Counted from the stretch's first letter, positions 1 to 6,596 are shown. The stretch: 9,645 nucleotides of DNA from Planctomycetota bacterium (GCA_021160865.1 JAGHBS010000218.1:1-9645); one strand, 5' to 3'. Translations and numbers: made by a program. The notes: generated from the sequence alone by a model not told the origin.

Positions 1-76
1 ACCCAGACTACCTGGTAATATATCATACTTGTACGAAGACTTGCAGATTGCAGGGCTGGGGCGTTGTTTTATTTCC

Positions 77-1191
77 ATGCAGGTTCGAGCAGTAAAATTG
101 GATATCTATCAGGTATCAATTCCGATGCGGCGATTTGAGCATGCTGCCGCTTCCAGATGCACATCAGAAGGGATTATCGTTCGCCTTGAACTATCCGACG
201 GTTCGATTGGCTGGGGCGAGGCACATCCGAGAAAATATGTTACAGGCGAGACACTTGAAACATCTGTCGATAAGTTGAAAAATTATTCCGAATGCTCGTC
301 GAGTCGGAAACATTGGATACGTCTATCCTGCCTGCAGAGCCTGCCGATATATTATCTGCCCGCTGTGCATTGCAAATTGCCGTTGAAGATGCCCTTGCTA
401 AAAGTAGGAGCGATCGTTTAGCAGGTTCGATGCCTTCAAATATCCGAGTCAGCGGGGTGGTGGGAAGTTCAAATCCCGATAAGACTGCAAAGCAAATAAG
501 ATTGATGCGTCTATTCGGCTTGCGGGATTTCAAACTTAAGATTGGCTTTGAAGAGCAAACCGATTTGCAGAACCTGCAAGTAGCACAAAAGATACTCGGT
601 AAGGCAATTCAAAAAGGTAAATGCTCGCTTCGAGTCGATGTCAATGGCAAGTGGGGTTTTGACGAAACGCCCAGGCGTATTGATGAACTAAGACCTTTCA
701 ATATCTGTGCGATCGAACAGCCGGTATTTTGCACTGCCGATGAGTTTATCGAACTTTCCCGAAAGTGCTCGCTGCCTTTGATTGCAGATGAATCACTTAT
801 CGTTGTTGAAAATGCGGAAAAAATTGCTGCAAATAGCGATGGAAAAGTTTGGTTAAATGTTCGCATCAGCAAGAATGGCGGACTTGACCTTGCGGGGAAG
901 ATAATCGAATTAGCAATCAAAACAAACACTCCCTACATAATCGGCTGTATGGTTGGAGAAACGAGCATTCTATCTGCTGCCCAGAGAGTATTGATTAGCA
1001 GATACCCTGCAGCAAGGTACATTGAAGGCAATTACGGTAAGTTTCTTCTGAAGGATGATATTGCATGCAAGTCTATTCGAATGGGCTGGCGGGGTAGATT
1101 AAAACCACTCAAAGGCATAGGCTTGGGTATTGAAATAGATAGTAGCAAACTCAACCGTTTTGCTAGGGTGATAAAAACAATTCGTTTATGA
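77..1191 (+). pseudogene. Dipeptide-epimerase-like enolase-superfamily gene, broken by one frameshift
   Basis: The gene begins at ATG 77 and is read in frame 2 to about 280, then continues in frame 1 to the stop at 1191; a -1 shift in the A5 tract at 278-282 joins them into about 371 aa, a normal length for the family. The N-terminal half is a capping domain (MQVRAVKLDIYQVSIP, later WGEAHPR). The barrel keeps every expected residue in merged numbering: the KxK pair K153/K155 (FKLKIG), metal ligands D188 (DVNGKW), E214 (IEQP) and D238 (ADES), and the second catalytic lysine K266 (SKNGG). The GCMVGETS motif near residue 290 is like that of L-Ala-D/L-Glu epimerases, which epimerise the murein dipeptide during cell-wall recycling; substrate specificity is inferred. 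Unshifted, frame 2 ends at a stop at 419-421. It could be a recent pseudogene, a sequencing or assembly error, or less likely programmed slippage. Frame 2 is also open upstream of 77 to the window edge, so an earlier start such as TTG 29 cannot be excluded. Confidence 0.7.
278..282 (+). other. Frameshift site (A5 homopolymer) in the epimerase-like gene
   Basis: Frame 2 reads TTG AAA AAT here and runs to a stop at 419-421. Frame 1 is closed by TAA at 271-273 and opens immediately after it. The switch therefore has to fall between 274 and about 291, and the A run is the natural place. One missing A would restore a continuous protein. The run is short and does not form a canonical X-XXY-YYZ slippery heptamer (it reads G-AAA-AAT), so an indel is more likely than recoding. 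Confidence 0.7.
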
Positions 1192-1224
1192 TTTCAGGAT
1201 AACTATACGGTTGCTCAATCGTAT

Positions 1225-1247
1225 CGAAGTGATAAACTATTACTTCG
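1225..1247 (+). terminator. Possible stem-loop between the epimerase-like gene and metK
   Basis: CGAAGTGATA and TATTACTTCG form a 10-bp stem with one G-U wobble and a three-base AAC loop, 34 bases after the stop at 1191. It is followed by TCTGTTTGG, which is only weakly T-rich, and the stem is AT-rich. It could be a weak terminator of the upstream gene or a structure in the metK leader. It does not resemble a SAM riboswitch core that I can recognise. Confidence 0.3.
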
Positions 1248-1282
1248 TCTGTTTGGTGTATTGGTTGGAATTCTTATCTTGT

Positions 1283-1290
1283 AGGAAAGG
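1283..1290 (+). promoter_or_regulatory. Shine-Dalgarno for metK
   Basis: AGGAAAGG lies seven bases before the GTG at 1298. This is good spacing and supports the GTG start, since the frame contains no nearby ATG. Confidence 0.75.
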
Positions 1291-1297
1291 GTAAAAC

Positions 1298-2575
1298 GTG
1301 CCTGCGACAGGTTTGAACTCTACGAAGCATTTTTTCACCAGTGAATCAGTCACGAAAGGGCATCCCGATAAGATATGTGATCAGATTTCCGATGCAGTGC
1401 TTGATGCCTTGATAGCGGTTGACCCAGCTGTTCGTGTTGCCTGCGAGACGATGGTGACTACAGGATTGGTCGTACTGGCAGGTGAGGTAACCACGCATAA
1501 CGATAAGGCTGATAAGGTACTTTTATCAATCGAAGATGTGGTTCGTGGTGTAATTCGTGATATAGGATACGATGACCCAGCTATCGGATTCGATTACCGT
1601 AGCTGCGCAGTAATTCGGACGATACATCGACAAAGTCCAGACATCGCCCTGGGCGTGGATGGTTCTGTTTCAACTTCAACTAAGTCGGCAAAGCAGGCTG
1701 GAAGGAAGCAAAAGCGGAAGAAACAGGGGGCAGGTGATCAGGGATTGATGTTCGGTTTTGCCTGCACGGAAACCAAGGCATTGATGCCCCTTCCCATTCA
1801 AATAGCACATTGTATAACTTCCAGGTTGACCGAGGTCCGCCAGACAGGTGAGATAAAATGGCTCCGCCCTGATGGGAAAAGTCAGGTGACCATTGAGTAC
1901 CACCGCGACGTGCCTGTCAAGATCCATACCGTCGTCCTGTCAGCCCAGCACGATGAAAGTGTAATCAACCCTCGGACCGGCACCATAACGGATAAAGCAA
2001 GAAGAGAATTAATTTCAAAGGTAATCAAGCCCGTCATAATGGAACAATGTCCGCATCTGTGGAATAATCGGATTAAATTTTACATCAATCCCACGGGTAG
2101 ATTTGTCGTTGGCGGCCCTTACGGTGATACCGGTCTGACCGGAAGAAAAATCATTGTGGATACCTACGGTGGTCGCGGTAGCCATGGTGGCGGGGCGTTT
2201 AGTGGGAAAGACCCTTCGAAGGTTGATCGTTCCGCATCGTATATGGCACGGCATATCGCGAAAAATATTGTTGCTGCCGGTCTGGCAAGGGCGTGTGAGG
2301 TACAACTATCTTACGCCATCGGCGTCGCTGAACCTATCAGTGTGCTTGTAGATTGCGGCGGGACTGCGATTGTCGATGAAGATTATCTTGCCGATCTCGT
2401 CTGCGACCTATTTCCCCTCACACCAGCAGAGATAATCGATTACCTGGACCTGCTCAGACCAATCTATCAAAAGACCGCTCACGATGGACACTTCGGCAGA
2501 GACGATAAAGATTTCACGTGGGAGAGGACAAACCGTGTCGGCGACCTCAAAAAGGCATGTAAGAGGCGTATTTAG
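1298..2575 (+). CDS. metK: S-adenosylmethionine synthetase (methionine adenosyltransferase)
   Basis: This cytoplasmic enzyme makes S-adenosylmethionine from methionine and ATP, releasing phosphate and diphosphate. The 425-aa product has the standard three-repeat layout. Hallmarks are TSESVTKGHPDK (14-25), GAGDQG (144-149) at the ATP-binding site, INPTGRF (263-269), GLTGRK with R283/K284, and DTYGGRGSHGGGAFSGKD (288-305), with K304 and D310 in the phosphate-binding region. SYAIGVAEP follows at 338-346. The enzyme is longer than the roughly 384-aa E. coli protein. Much of the extra length is a Lys/Arg-rich insertion at about 124-142, in the stretch just before GAGDQG where other MetK proteins have a short linker. 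The start is GTG 1298, with a good ribosome site upstream. The gene appears monocistronic, with rpmH converging on it from downstream. Function is secure from sequence alone. Confidence 0.98.
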   Translation: MPATGLNSTKHFFTSESVTKGHPDKICDQISDAVLDALIAVDPAVRVACETMVTTGLVVLAGEVTTHNDKADKVLLSIEDVVRGVIRDIGYDDPAIGFDYRSCAVIRTIHRQSPDIALGVDGSVSTSTKSAKQAGRKQKRKKQGAGDQGLMFGFACTETKALMPLPIQIAHCITSRLTEVRQTGEIKWLRPDGKSQVTIEYHRDVPVKIHTVVLSAQHDESVINPRTGTITDKARRELISKVIKPVIMEQCPHLWNNRIKFYINPTGRFVVGGPYGDTGLTGRKIIVDTYGGRGSHGGGAFSGKDPSKVDRSASYMARHIAKNIVAAGLARACEVQLSYAIGVAEPISVLVDCGGTAIVDEDYLADLVCDLFPLTPAEIIDYLDLLRPIYQKTAHDGHFGRDDKDFTWERTNRVGDLKKACKRRI

Positions 2576-2669
2576 ATGTTCTTCCTGAAAATCCGAAGTC
2601 GCACGAATAGCAATTTGCGAGTGTGAGGAAGCAAATAATCTATCTATTGAAAGATGTGCTAAAGTCGCG

Positions 2670-2690
2670 GCAAGGTAGGCAAAACCTTGC
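2670..2690. terminator. Inverted repeat between the convergent metK and rpmH genes
   Basis: GCAAGGT and ACCTTGC form a perfect 7-bp stem around a 7-base loop. It sits 94 bases after the metK stop and 14 bases beyond the rpmH stop, the expected place for a shared terminator of convergent genes. Neither strand shows a clear T-run after the stem, so a classical intrinsic terminator is not demonstrated. A second, looser nested repeat (CTTCCT at 2581 with AGGAAG at 2626, enclosing TCGCA at 2599 and TGCGA at 2616) lies just after the metK stop. Confidence 0.35.
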
Positions 2691-2704
2691 AATCGGCGGC
2701 TGCA

Positions 2705-2839
2705 TCAGACGACCTGCACCTTTCTGCCAACGCGGCGTTTGCGATTAATTATCTTTCTGCCGCTCTTAGTACGCATCCTTGCACGGAACCCAATTCGCCT
2801 TGCACGCTTTATTTTTGAAACCTTACGTGGATAGTGCAT
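2705..2839 (-). CDS. rpmH: 50S ribosomal protein L34
   Basis: This encodes a 44-aa, strongly basic component of the large ribosomal subunit. It starts MHYPRKVSKIKRARRIGF and contains the family signature GFRARMRTKSGRK (residues 17-29), followed by INRKRRVGRK. The length matches the family (E. coli 46 aa) and the GFRARM-TK-GR core is nearly invariant, so identification is firm despite the small size. The start at 2839 is supported by GAGGTGA on the minus strand at 2846-2852, about seven bases upstream. In most bacteria rpmH is followed by rnpA and often preceded by dnaA. Here nothing resembling rnpA follows within the 129 bases before the convergent metK, so the usual linkage is broken on that side. 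Confidence 0.96.
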   Translation of the reverse strand: MHYPRKVSKIKRARRIGFRARMRTKSGRKIINRKRRVGRKVQVV

Positions 2840-2845
2840 ATCATC

Positions 2846-2852
2846 TCACCTC
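2846..2852 (-). promoter_or_regulatory. Shine-Dalgarno for rpmH
   Basis: The minus strand reads GAGGTGA about seven bases before the ATG whose complement ends at 2839. It decides between this ATG and an out-of-frame ATG a few bases upstream on the minus strand. Confidence 0.75.
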
Positions 2853-2903
2853 GTATCACATGAACAATATATATCCTTTATTTGCCCTCAGGATAGTTTG
2901 AAT

Positions 2904-2933
2904 ATCTTATCACAATGGATTAATCCCAGGCAA
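2904..2933 (-). promoter_or_regulatory. Candidate promoter of rpmH
   Basis: On the minus strand TTGCCT (2928-2933) is followed after 18 bases by TAAGAT (2904-2909). Each box matches four of six sigma70 consensus positions. Transcription would start near 2897, giving a leader of roughly 57 bases. The position fits, but the boxes are weak and other pairings in this AT-rich stretch are possible. Confidence 0.3.
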
Positions 2934-3148
2934 GCGATTTTTATGCAAATCAAGCGGGCGGGTCAGATAATCAATCGATTTAGGATTGAAGTAAAAATTG
3001 CTCTCAAGAACCTCTTATTAGTTAGGCTGAGGGGTAATGCCAGTATTTATTGTGCATTATTATGAATTGTTCGATCGTTGTATGTCATTTTCAAAGCGGA
3101 TTCCCCAAGGCGGATCAATAATTTTATTGTCAAAGCAATTATGCATAC

Positions 3149-3177
3149 TTGACGGGATGAAGGCGTAGGATTATTGT
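3149..3177 (+). promoter_or_regulatory. Candidate sigma70 promoter of the argD-like gene
   Basis: TTGACG (3149-3154, five of six consensus matches) is separated by 17 bases from TATTGT (3172-3177, four of six). The start of transcription would be near 3184, leaving a leader of about 29 bases before GTG 3213. If real, it excludes translation from the in-frame TTG at 3174, which lies inside the -10 box. Confidence 0.5.
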
Positions 3178-3198
3178 CCTATGGTTGGGATAGCCCAG

Positions 3199-3206
3199 TA
3201 AAGGAG
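3199..3206 (+). promoter_or_regulatory. Shine-Dalgarno that sets the argD-like start
   Basis: TAAAGGAG sits six bases before GTG 3213. The alternative TTG 3174 has only AGGA three bases away, which is poor spacing. This decides for the shorter 390-aa protein. Confidence 0.75.
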
Positions 3207-3212
3207 TTAATC

Positions 3213-4385
3213 GTGGCGGGAAATGCCCAGCTGGTTCAGCAAACCGATGAGTATCTCATGCCGAACTACGGCAGGGTGCCGTTGGCGATGGTTAAAGGCA
3301 GCGGTGCGAGGATATGGGATGCCGACGGAAAGGAATATATTGATTTCTTCGCAGGCTTTGGTGCCGGCGGTGTGGTGGGACATTGTCATCCCGAAGTAGT
3401 TGCTGCTATCAAATCACAGGCAGAGAAATTACTAAGTTGCGGAAATCTTTTCACAAATGAACCTCAGGTGGAACTTGCAAAGAGTATTGTCGAGCACAGT
3501 TTTGATGCACAATGCTTTTTCTGTCATAGCGGTGCCGAAGCCAATGAAGCCGCTTTGAAACTTACCCGTCTGGTAGCAGGGGAGGGGCGATACAAGATAA
3601 TCTCGTTCTATAATTGTTTCCACGGCAGGACGATGGGGGCGTTATCGCTGACGCCCGAAAAATATCAAAAAGGGTTCGACCCCATGCTGCCTGGAAATGT
3701 CAAAGTACCCCTCGATGACATCGAAGCCGTCGAAGCAAGCATCGATAATCAAACTTCAGGGATTATCATCGAGCCAATCCAGGGTGAAGGTGGCGTAAAT
3801 GTACCCTCGAAGGAATTCATGCAGGAGCTCCGCAGGCTTTGCAATGAAAAATCGTTGGTATTAATCTGCGACGAGGTATGGACGGCACCAGCAAGGACGG
3901 GTGAATGGTTTGCCTATCAGCATTACGGCATCACGCCGGACATTATGACGCTTGGTAAGGCTATCGGGGGCGGTGTGCCGTTGGCAGCGTGCGTGGCAAG
4001 GCGTGAACTTTCATCAAGGCTGACTGCCGGAACGCATGGCTGTACGCTTGGAGGTAATCCGCTCTGTGCTGCCAGCGGGGTTAGCGTGATGAAACTCATC
4101 GAGCGTGAAAACCTTACCGAAGCTGCCCGTAAAAAGGGTCAAATATGCCTTGATACTATTCGTTCAGCGAATATCAGTAAAATCAAGGACATCCGTGGCA
4201 AGGGGTTAATGATTGGCATCGAGTTGGATTGTTCCTGTAAGGAGATTTTTAATCGATGCCTGGAAGAGGGTTTGATAATCAATTGCACGCAGGAGAAGGT
4301 GATTCGAATTGCCCCGCCATTGATAATTGACGGTACCGACCTTCAGCGGGGTTTGGAAATTCTAATAAAAGTACTTTCTACATAA
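3213..4385 (+). CDS. argD: Acetylornithine aminotransferase-like class-III PLP aminotransferase
   Basis: The product is a 390-aa class-III (fold type I) pyridoxal-phosphate aminotransferase. The best match by eye is acetylornithine aminotransferase, which interconverts N-acetyl-glutamate semialdehyde and acetylornithine in arginine synthesis. Visible motifs are SGAEANEAALKL (from 106) for the cofactor phosphate, FHGRTMGALS (136-145), EPIQGEGG (187-194), the cofactor-contacting aspartate D220 in ICDEVW, the Schiff-base lysine K249 in LGKAIGGGVP, and GTHGCTLGGNPL (273-284). The usual DEVQTG-GRTG is replaced by DEVWTAPARTG, a variant I associate with planctomycete homologues. Start GTG 3213 is chosen from its ribosome site; TTG 3174 would add 13 residues. 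No other arginine gene is visible, so a different omega-aminotransferase role cannot be excluded. It is separated from the next gene by 88 bases containing a candidate promoter, so it is probably its own transcription unit. Confidence 0.8.
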   Translation: MAGNAQLVQQTDEYLMPNYGRVPLAMVKGSGARIWDADGKEYIDFFAGFGAGGVVGHCHPEVVAAIKSQAEKLLSCGNLFTNEPQVELAKSIVEHSFDAQCFFCHSGAEANEAALKLTRLVAGEGRYKIISFYNCFHGRTMGALSLTPEKYQKGFDPMLPGNVKVPLDDIEAVEASIDNQTSGIIIEPIQGEGGVNVPSKEFMQELRRLCNEKSLVLICDEVWTAPARTGEWFAYQHYGITPDIMTLGKAIGGGVPLAACVARRELSSRLTAGTHGCTLGGNPLCAASGVSVMKLIERENLTEAARKKGQICLDTIRSANISKIKDIRGKGLMIGIELDCSCKEIFNRCLEEGLIINCTQEKVIRIAPPLIIDGTDLQRGLEILIKVLST

Positions 4386-4392
4386 GTTTTCA

Positions 4393-4421
4393 TTGACTTA
4401 TTGAAATCTTGAGCGTATCAA
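4393..4421 (+). promoter_or_regulatory. Candidate promoter of the deacetylase-GNAT-GH20 cluster
   Basis: TTGACT (4393-4398, five of six) is followed after 17 bases by TATCAA (4416-4421, four of six). Transcription would begin near 4428, giving a leader of about 46 bases before the ATG at 4474. This would make the four downstream genes a unit separate from the argD-like gene. Confidence 0.4.
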
Positions 4422-4431
4422 GAAAATTTCA
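4402..4431 (+). repeat. Imperfect dyad overlapping the -10 box
   Basis: TGAAAT-CTTGA (4402-4412) faces TCAAG (4418-4422) and ATTTCA (4426-4431), with a GCGTA centre and a three-base AAA bulge: 11 paired bases in all. It covers the candidate -10 box, as an operator would. It could instead fold as an RNA hairpin ending the argD-like transcript, although no T-run follows. Confidence 0.4.
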
Positions 4432-4473
4432 GCGAAAAAGAGAAAGTATCTTTGTAGCAGAGGGCTAAAAACA

Positions 4474-5388
4474 ATGGCAGAGAAGACAAGGATTAGTTTT
4501 TTTGTGGACGATGTTGGTGCCTATACCACGGGTGTTCCAGGTAAGCCAAGGGATGAAGTATGTCCTGTCGATGCATCGGCGTTGAAGGATTTTCTCGATT
4601 ATGTGAAGGATAAGCAGATAGCGTGTGCAATTTCGGTAATCCCCGGCTGGGCGGGGGCATTACTGACCAAGCCCAAGAATGACCACGAGCAGAGATTCGC
4701 CGAAGTATTGGCTACAATAAAGGATTATCCTGTTGATGCTCATATGGAGATAATGACGCATGGAGCGCTGTTTGACTTTTCGACGATGACGTTCCGCTCC
4801 GACCGTAACGAGATGGAATGGCTTGACGATCATAATGTATCAGTTCAAGAATACAGGGATTATTTTCTCAACACGATAAAGGTCGGACGTGAGTTGGGGG
4901 TCTGTTATTCAGGACTTTCAACCCCCGGGACGCATCCTGATATGAACCCCAATGTCTGGACGGCGCTGCTGGACCTTGCTGAAGCTGGCGAGTTTCCAAA
5001 CTATGCTGTCCCTGTCTTTGCAACGATCGAAGAAGGTCCCGAAACCTTCAGCCCGCGGGCAATGGCTAAGCGAGACAAGTTTGCCGTTTATGACATGCCT
5101 TCAGGCGTATGGGACCACTTTGCATCCTGGCGGAATAGCCCGGATTGGATGAGCGTGGATCATTATCTAAACCCCGAAGGCAATGGGCATCTTGCTGCCA
5201 TTATCAAGGCTGGCTCACCGATGGCGTTATTCCATGCCCACTGGCAAGGTCTAAATCCGCAAACCGGTCTGGGATGGAAAACATTCCAGGATATGATTGA
5301 TAGATTGATAAAAATCTACGGCGATAGAATAATCTGGCAGAGGCCAAGCGAAATAGCTCAGCAAATTGGAAATGATGGGAAAGAATAA
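4474..5388 (+). CDS. NodB-like (polysaccharide deacetylase-fold) protein
   Basis: This 304-aa protein resembles the polysaccharide deacetylase (CE4/NodB) superfamily, whose members use a metal ion to remove acyl groups from sugars. Near the N-terminus FFVDDVG (9-15) has the paired aspartates D12/D13 typical of motif 1. H90 and H96 in DAHMEIMTHG are candidate metal ligands, though their spacing is wider than the usual H-x3-H. STPGTHP (149-155) resembles the R-x-P-x-G motif, and FHAHWQGLNP (253-262) near the end could supply a catalytic histidine. There is no signal peptide or membrane segment, so it is probably cytoplasmic. AGAGGG nine bases upstream supports the ATG at 4474. It is the first gene of the cluster, 27 bases before the next start. 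The motif deviations mean the substrate, and even strict deacetylase activity, are uncertain; a divergent subfamily is likely. Confidence 0.7.
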   Translation: MAEKTRISFFVDDVGAYTTGVPGKPRDEVCPVDASALKDFLDYVKDKQIACAISVIPGWAGALLTKPKNDHEQRFAEVLATIKDYPVDAHMEIMTHGALFDFSTMTFRSDRNEMEWLDDHNVSVQEYRDYFLNTIKVGRELGVCYSGLSTPGTHPDMNPNVWTALLDLAEAGEFPNYAVPVFATIEEGPETFSPRAMAKRDKFAVYDMPSGVWDHFASWRNSPDWMSVDHYLNPEGNGHLAAIIKAGSPMALFHAHWQGLNPQTGLGWKTFQDMIDRLIKIYGDRIIWQRPSEIAQQIGNDGKE

Positions 5389-5415
5389 ATCGGATTATAT
5401 TGAGAGGTGCTGGAA

Positions 5416-6546
5416 ATGAATACTGAAATTACAAGCAGATGGGAAGGTCGAACGGTCTATGCAATTGCAGATGGTAGCAAGGTTGGGCAAATCTCCGTGC
5501 CTGACATTGATTTTCACTGGGCTGATGGCACATTCGTGAAGATGGCAGGGATAAGCGGGGTGGAAACCGAAGAACGCCTTCGCGGTAAAGGGATTGCGTC
5601 AAAACTTATGGCAGAATCGGTGAACTTCGCCATCGAGAATGGTTATTCCTGCTCGGGCGTTTCGACCACCGTCGAGAACGTCGCCCGCCGACTCTATGCA
5701 AGGAGTGGCTACATTACGCTGTTCAAGCCGGGCAGGTTTGAAAAACACCTCCAGAGAAGGGATGTCCCAGAGGTGCCGGGTGTCAAGATTCGCCCATACC
5801 AGCAGGGCGATGAAAAGGCGTTGATGGAATTGTTCGAGGAGGTTTACGACGGCTTTTTCGGCTGGCGGAAGAAAGAATCGGGCAGGTGGTTTAGCCTGCG
5901 AAAGAAACTGATGGATAAAGAGGGCGATATCATCTTCATCGCCAAGAATGATAACGGTATCGTCGGCTGGTCGGGCTGTTTCGAGCAATGGGTTGGGCTG
6001 GTCTCGGAACTCTACGTCCGTCCATGTGAGAACCGCACGGAGATTGCCCGGGCTTTGCAGATAAGGTTAGAAAATCATCACATTGCACAGGGCAGGAATG
6101 AAGCACATTTCTGGCTGAGCATTGCGGATGACTTCTCAGCATATCTGCTGCTTGGCGACGGTTATCGCTTCAGGGAAATGCGGGTGTTCATGGTCAATAT
6201 AATCAATTTGCCTAAACTCCTGGAGGATTTGGCGGGATTATTTGAGCAAAGGCTGAAGGGAAAGAGCGATTTCAAGGGTCTGATTAGCATCGAGACGCCC
6301 ACCCAGAAAGGACTTTTGAGGATTGATGAGAAGGTATCAGTCGAGAAGCAAGGCCAGCCTGATGCGATACTGACGTTATCGCAGGAGGTTCTCACGCGTG
6401 TAGTTGCGGGAGTGCCCGGGTTCTGGGATGCGTACTTGCAGGGTATGTTGAGCGTCAAGCCGAAGATGACTGAGCAGGTCCGGGATGTCTTTGACCTGCT
6501 ATTCCCCGATGTACCCTGGCATCACCCTGCTGACGATATGTGGTGA
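5416..6546 (+). CDS. Eis-like acetyltransferase: tandem GNAT domains plus SCP2-like C-terminus
   Basis: This 376-aa protein has the Eis-type layout. Residues about 1-110 form a GNAT domain with the acetyl-CoA motif RLRGKGIASKLM (about 54-66) followed by VSTTVENVARRLYARSGY, the usual end of a GNAT fold. About 122-255 look like a second, degenerate GNAT domain (VKIRPYQQGDEKALMELF, later SELYVRP) without a clear glycine loop. About 262-366 resemble a sterol-carrier (SCP2-like) domain, with RIDEKVSVEKQGQPDAILTL-type strands. Eis acetylates amines using acetyl-CoA, and its C-terminal carboxylate takes part in catalysis; this protein ends in an aromatic residue (DDMW), as Eis ends in Phe. ATG 5416 is chosen because GAGAGG lies eight bases before it; GTG 5407 would overlap that site. 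The setting between deacetylase-like genes and a hexosaminidase suggests an amino-sugar or similar amine as acceptor, which is inference. Confidence 0.8.
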   Translation: MNTEITSRWEGRTVYAIADGSKVGQISVPDIDFHWADGTFVKMAGISGVETEERLRGKGIASKLMAESVNFAIENGYSCSGVSTTVENVARRLYARSGYITLFKPGRFEKHLQRRDVPEVPGVKIRPYQQGDEKALMELFEEVYDGFFGWRKKESGRWFSLRKKLMDKEGDIIFIAKNDNGIVGWSGCFEQWVGLVSELYVRPCENRTEIARALQIRLENHHIAQGRNEAHFWLSIADDFSAYLLLGDGYRFREMRVFMVNIINLPKLLEDLAGLFEQRLKGKSDFKGLISIETPTQKGLLRIDEKVSVEKQGQPDAILTLSQEVLTRVVAGVPGFWDAYLQGMLSVKPKMTEQVRDVFDLLFPDVPWHHPADDMW

Positions 6547-6572
6547 TTTCGATTTTTCCAGCGGCGGTGGAT

Positions 6573-6596
6573 GCGAATCGCAGAGGCATCGTTCGC
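6573..6596 (+). repeat. Weak inverted repeat in the 102-bp gap before the second deacetylase-like gene
   Basis: GCGAA (6573-6577) pairs with TTCGC (6592-6596), with CG/CG inside and one bulged T. A competing pairing GATGC/GCATC overlaps it. This gap is the largest inside the cluster and has no clear promoter; the repeat could be an RNA-processing or mild attenuation site, or chance. Confidence 0.2.

Larger units (their letters stand above)
2840..3212. other. Intergenic region between divergent rpmH and argD-like genes
   Basis: This AT-rich stretch holds no convincing gene. A 40-codon frame (ATG 2943 to TGA 3065) lacks a ribosome site and family features. I see the rpmH ribosome site and candidate promoter on the left and the argD-like promoter and ribosome site on the right. 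Short inverted repeats are TCAATC/GATTGA (2971-2989, 7-base loop) and CAATA/TATTG (3116-3129), the latter about 20 bases upstream of the argD-like -35 box. No tRNA or recognisable riboswitch was found by eye. Confidence 0.6.

Noticed and set aside
1..18. End of an upstream gene (ACC CAG ACT ACC TGG TAA)
   Set aside because: Only five codons are visible before a stop in frame 1; this is too little to claim a coding region.
275..283. Programmed -1 frameshift in the epimerase-like gene
   Set aside because: The sequence reads G-AAA-AAT in frame, not a canonical slippery heptamer, and this enzyme family is not known for recoding.
1253..1280. TTGGTG-16-TATCTT as a metK promoter
   Set aside because: Transcription would start inside the ribosome-binding site, leaving too short a leader for normal initiation.
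1192..1297. SAM riboswitch upstream of metK
   Set aside because: The 106-base leader is short and I see none of the conserved SAM-I core elements; only one hairpin with an AAC loop is evident.
2408..2692. Minus-strand frame of 94 codons downstream of rpmH, in the position of rnpA
   Set aside because: It mostly overlaps the 3' end of metK in antisense, and it lacks the basic RNase P protein motifs, so it is not rnpA.
2943..3065. Forty-codon + strand frame in the intergenic region
   Set aside because: No Shine-Dalgarno sequence at useful spacing, no recognisable motif, and it lies in the AT-rich regulatory stretch between two promoters.
5599..5988. Minus-strand frame of 129 codons inside the GNAT gene
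   Set aside because: It is fully antisense to a well-supported gene, with no family signature and no ribosome site of note.
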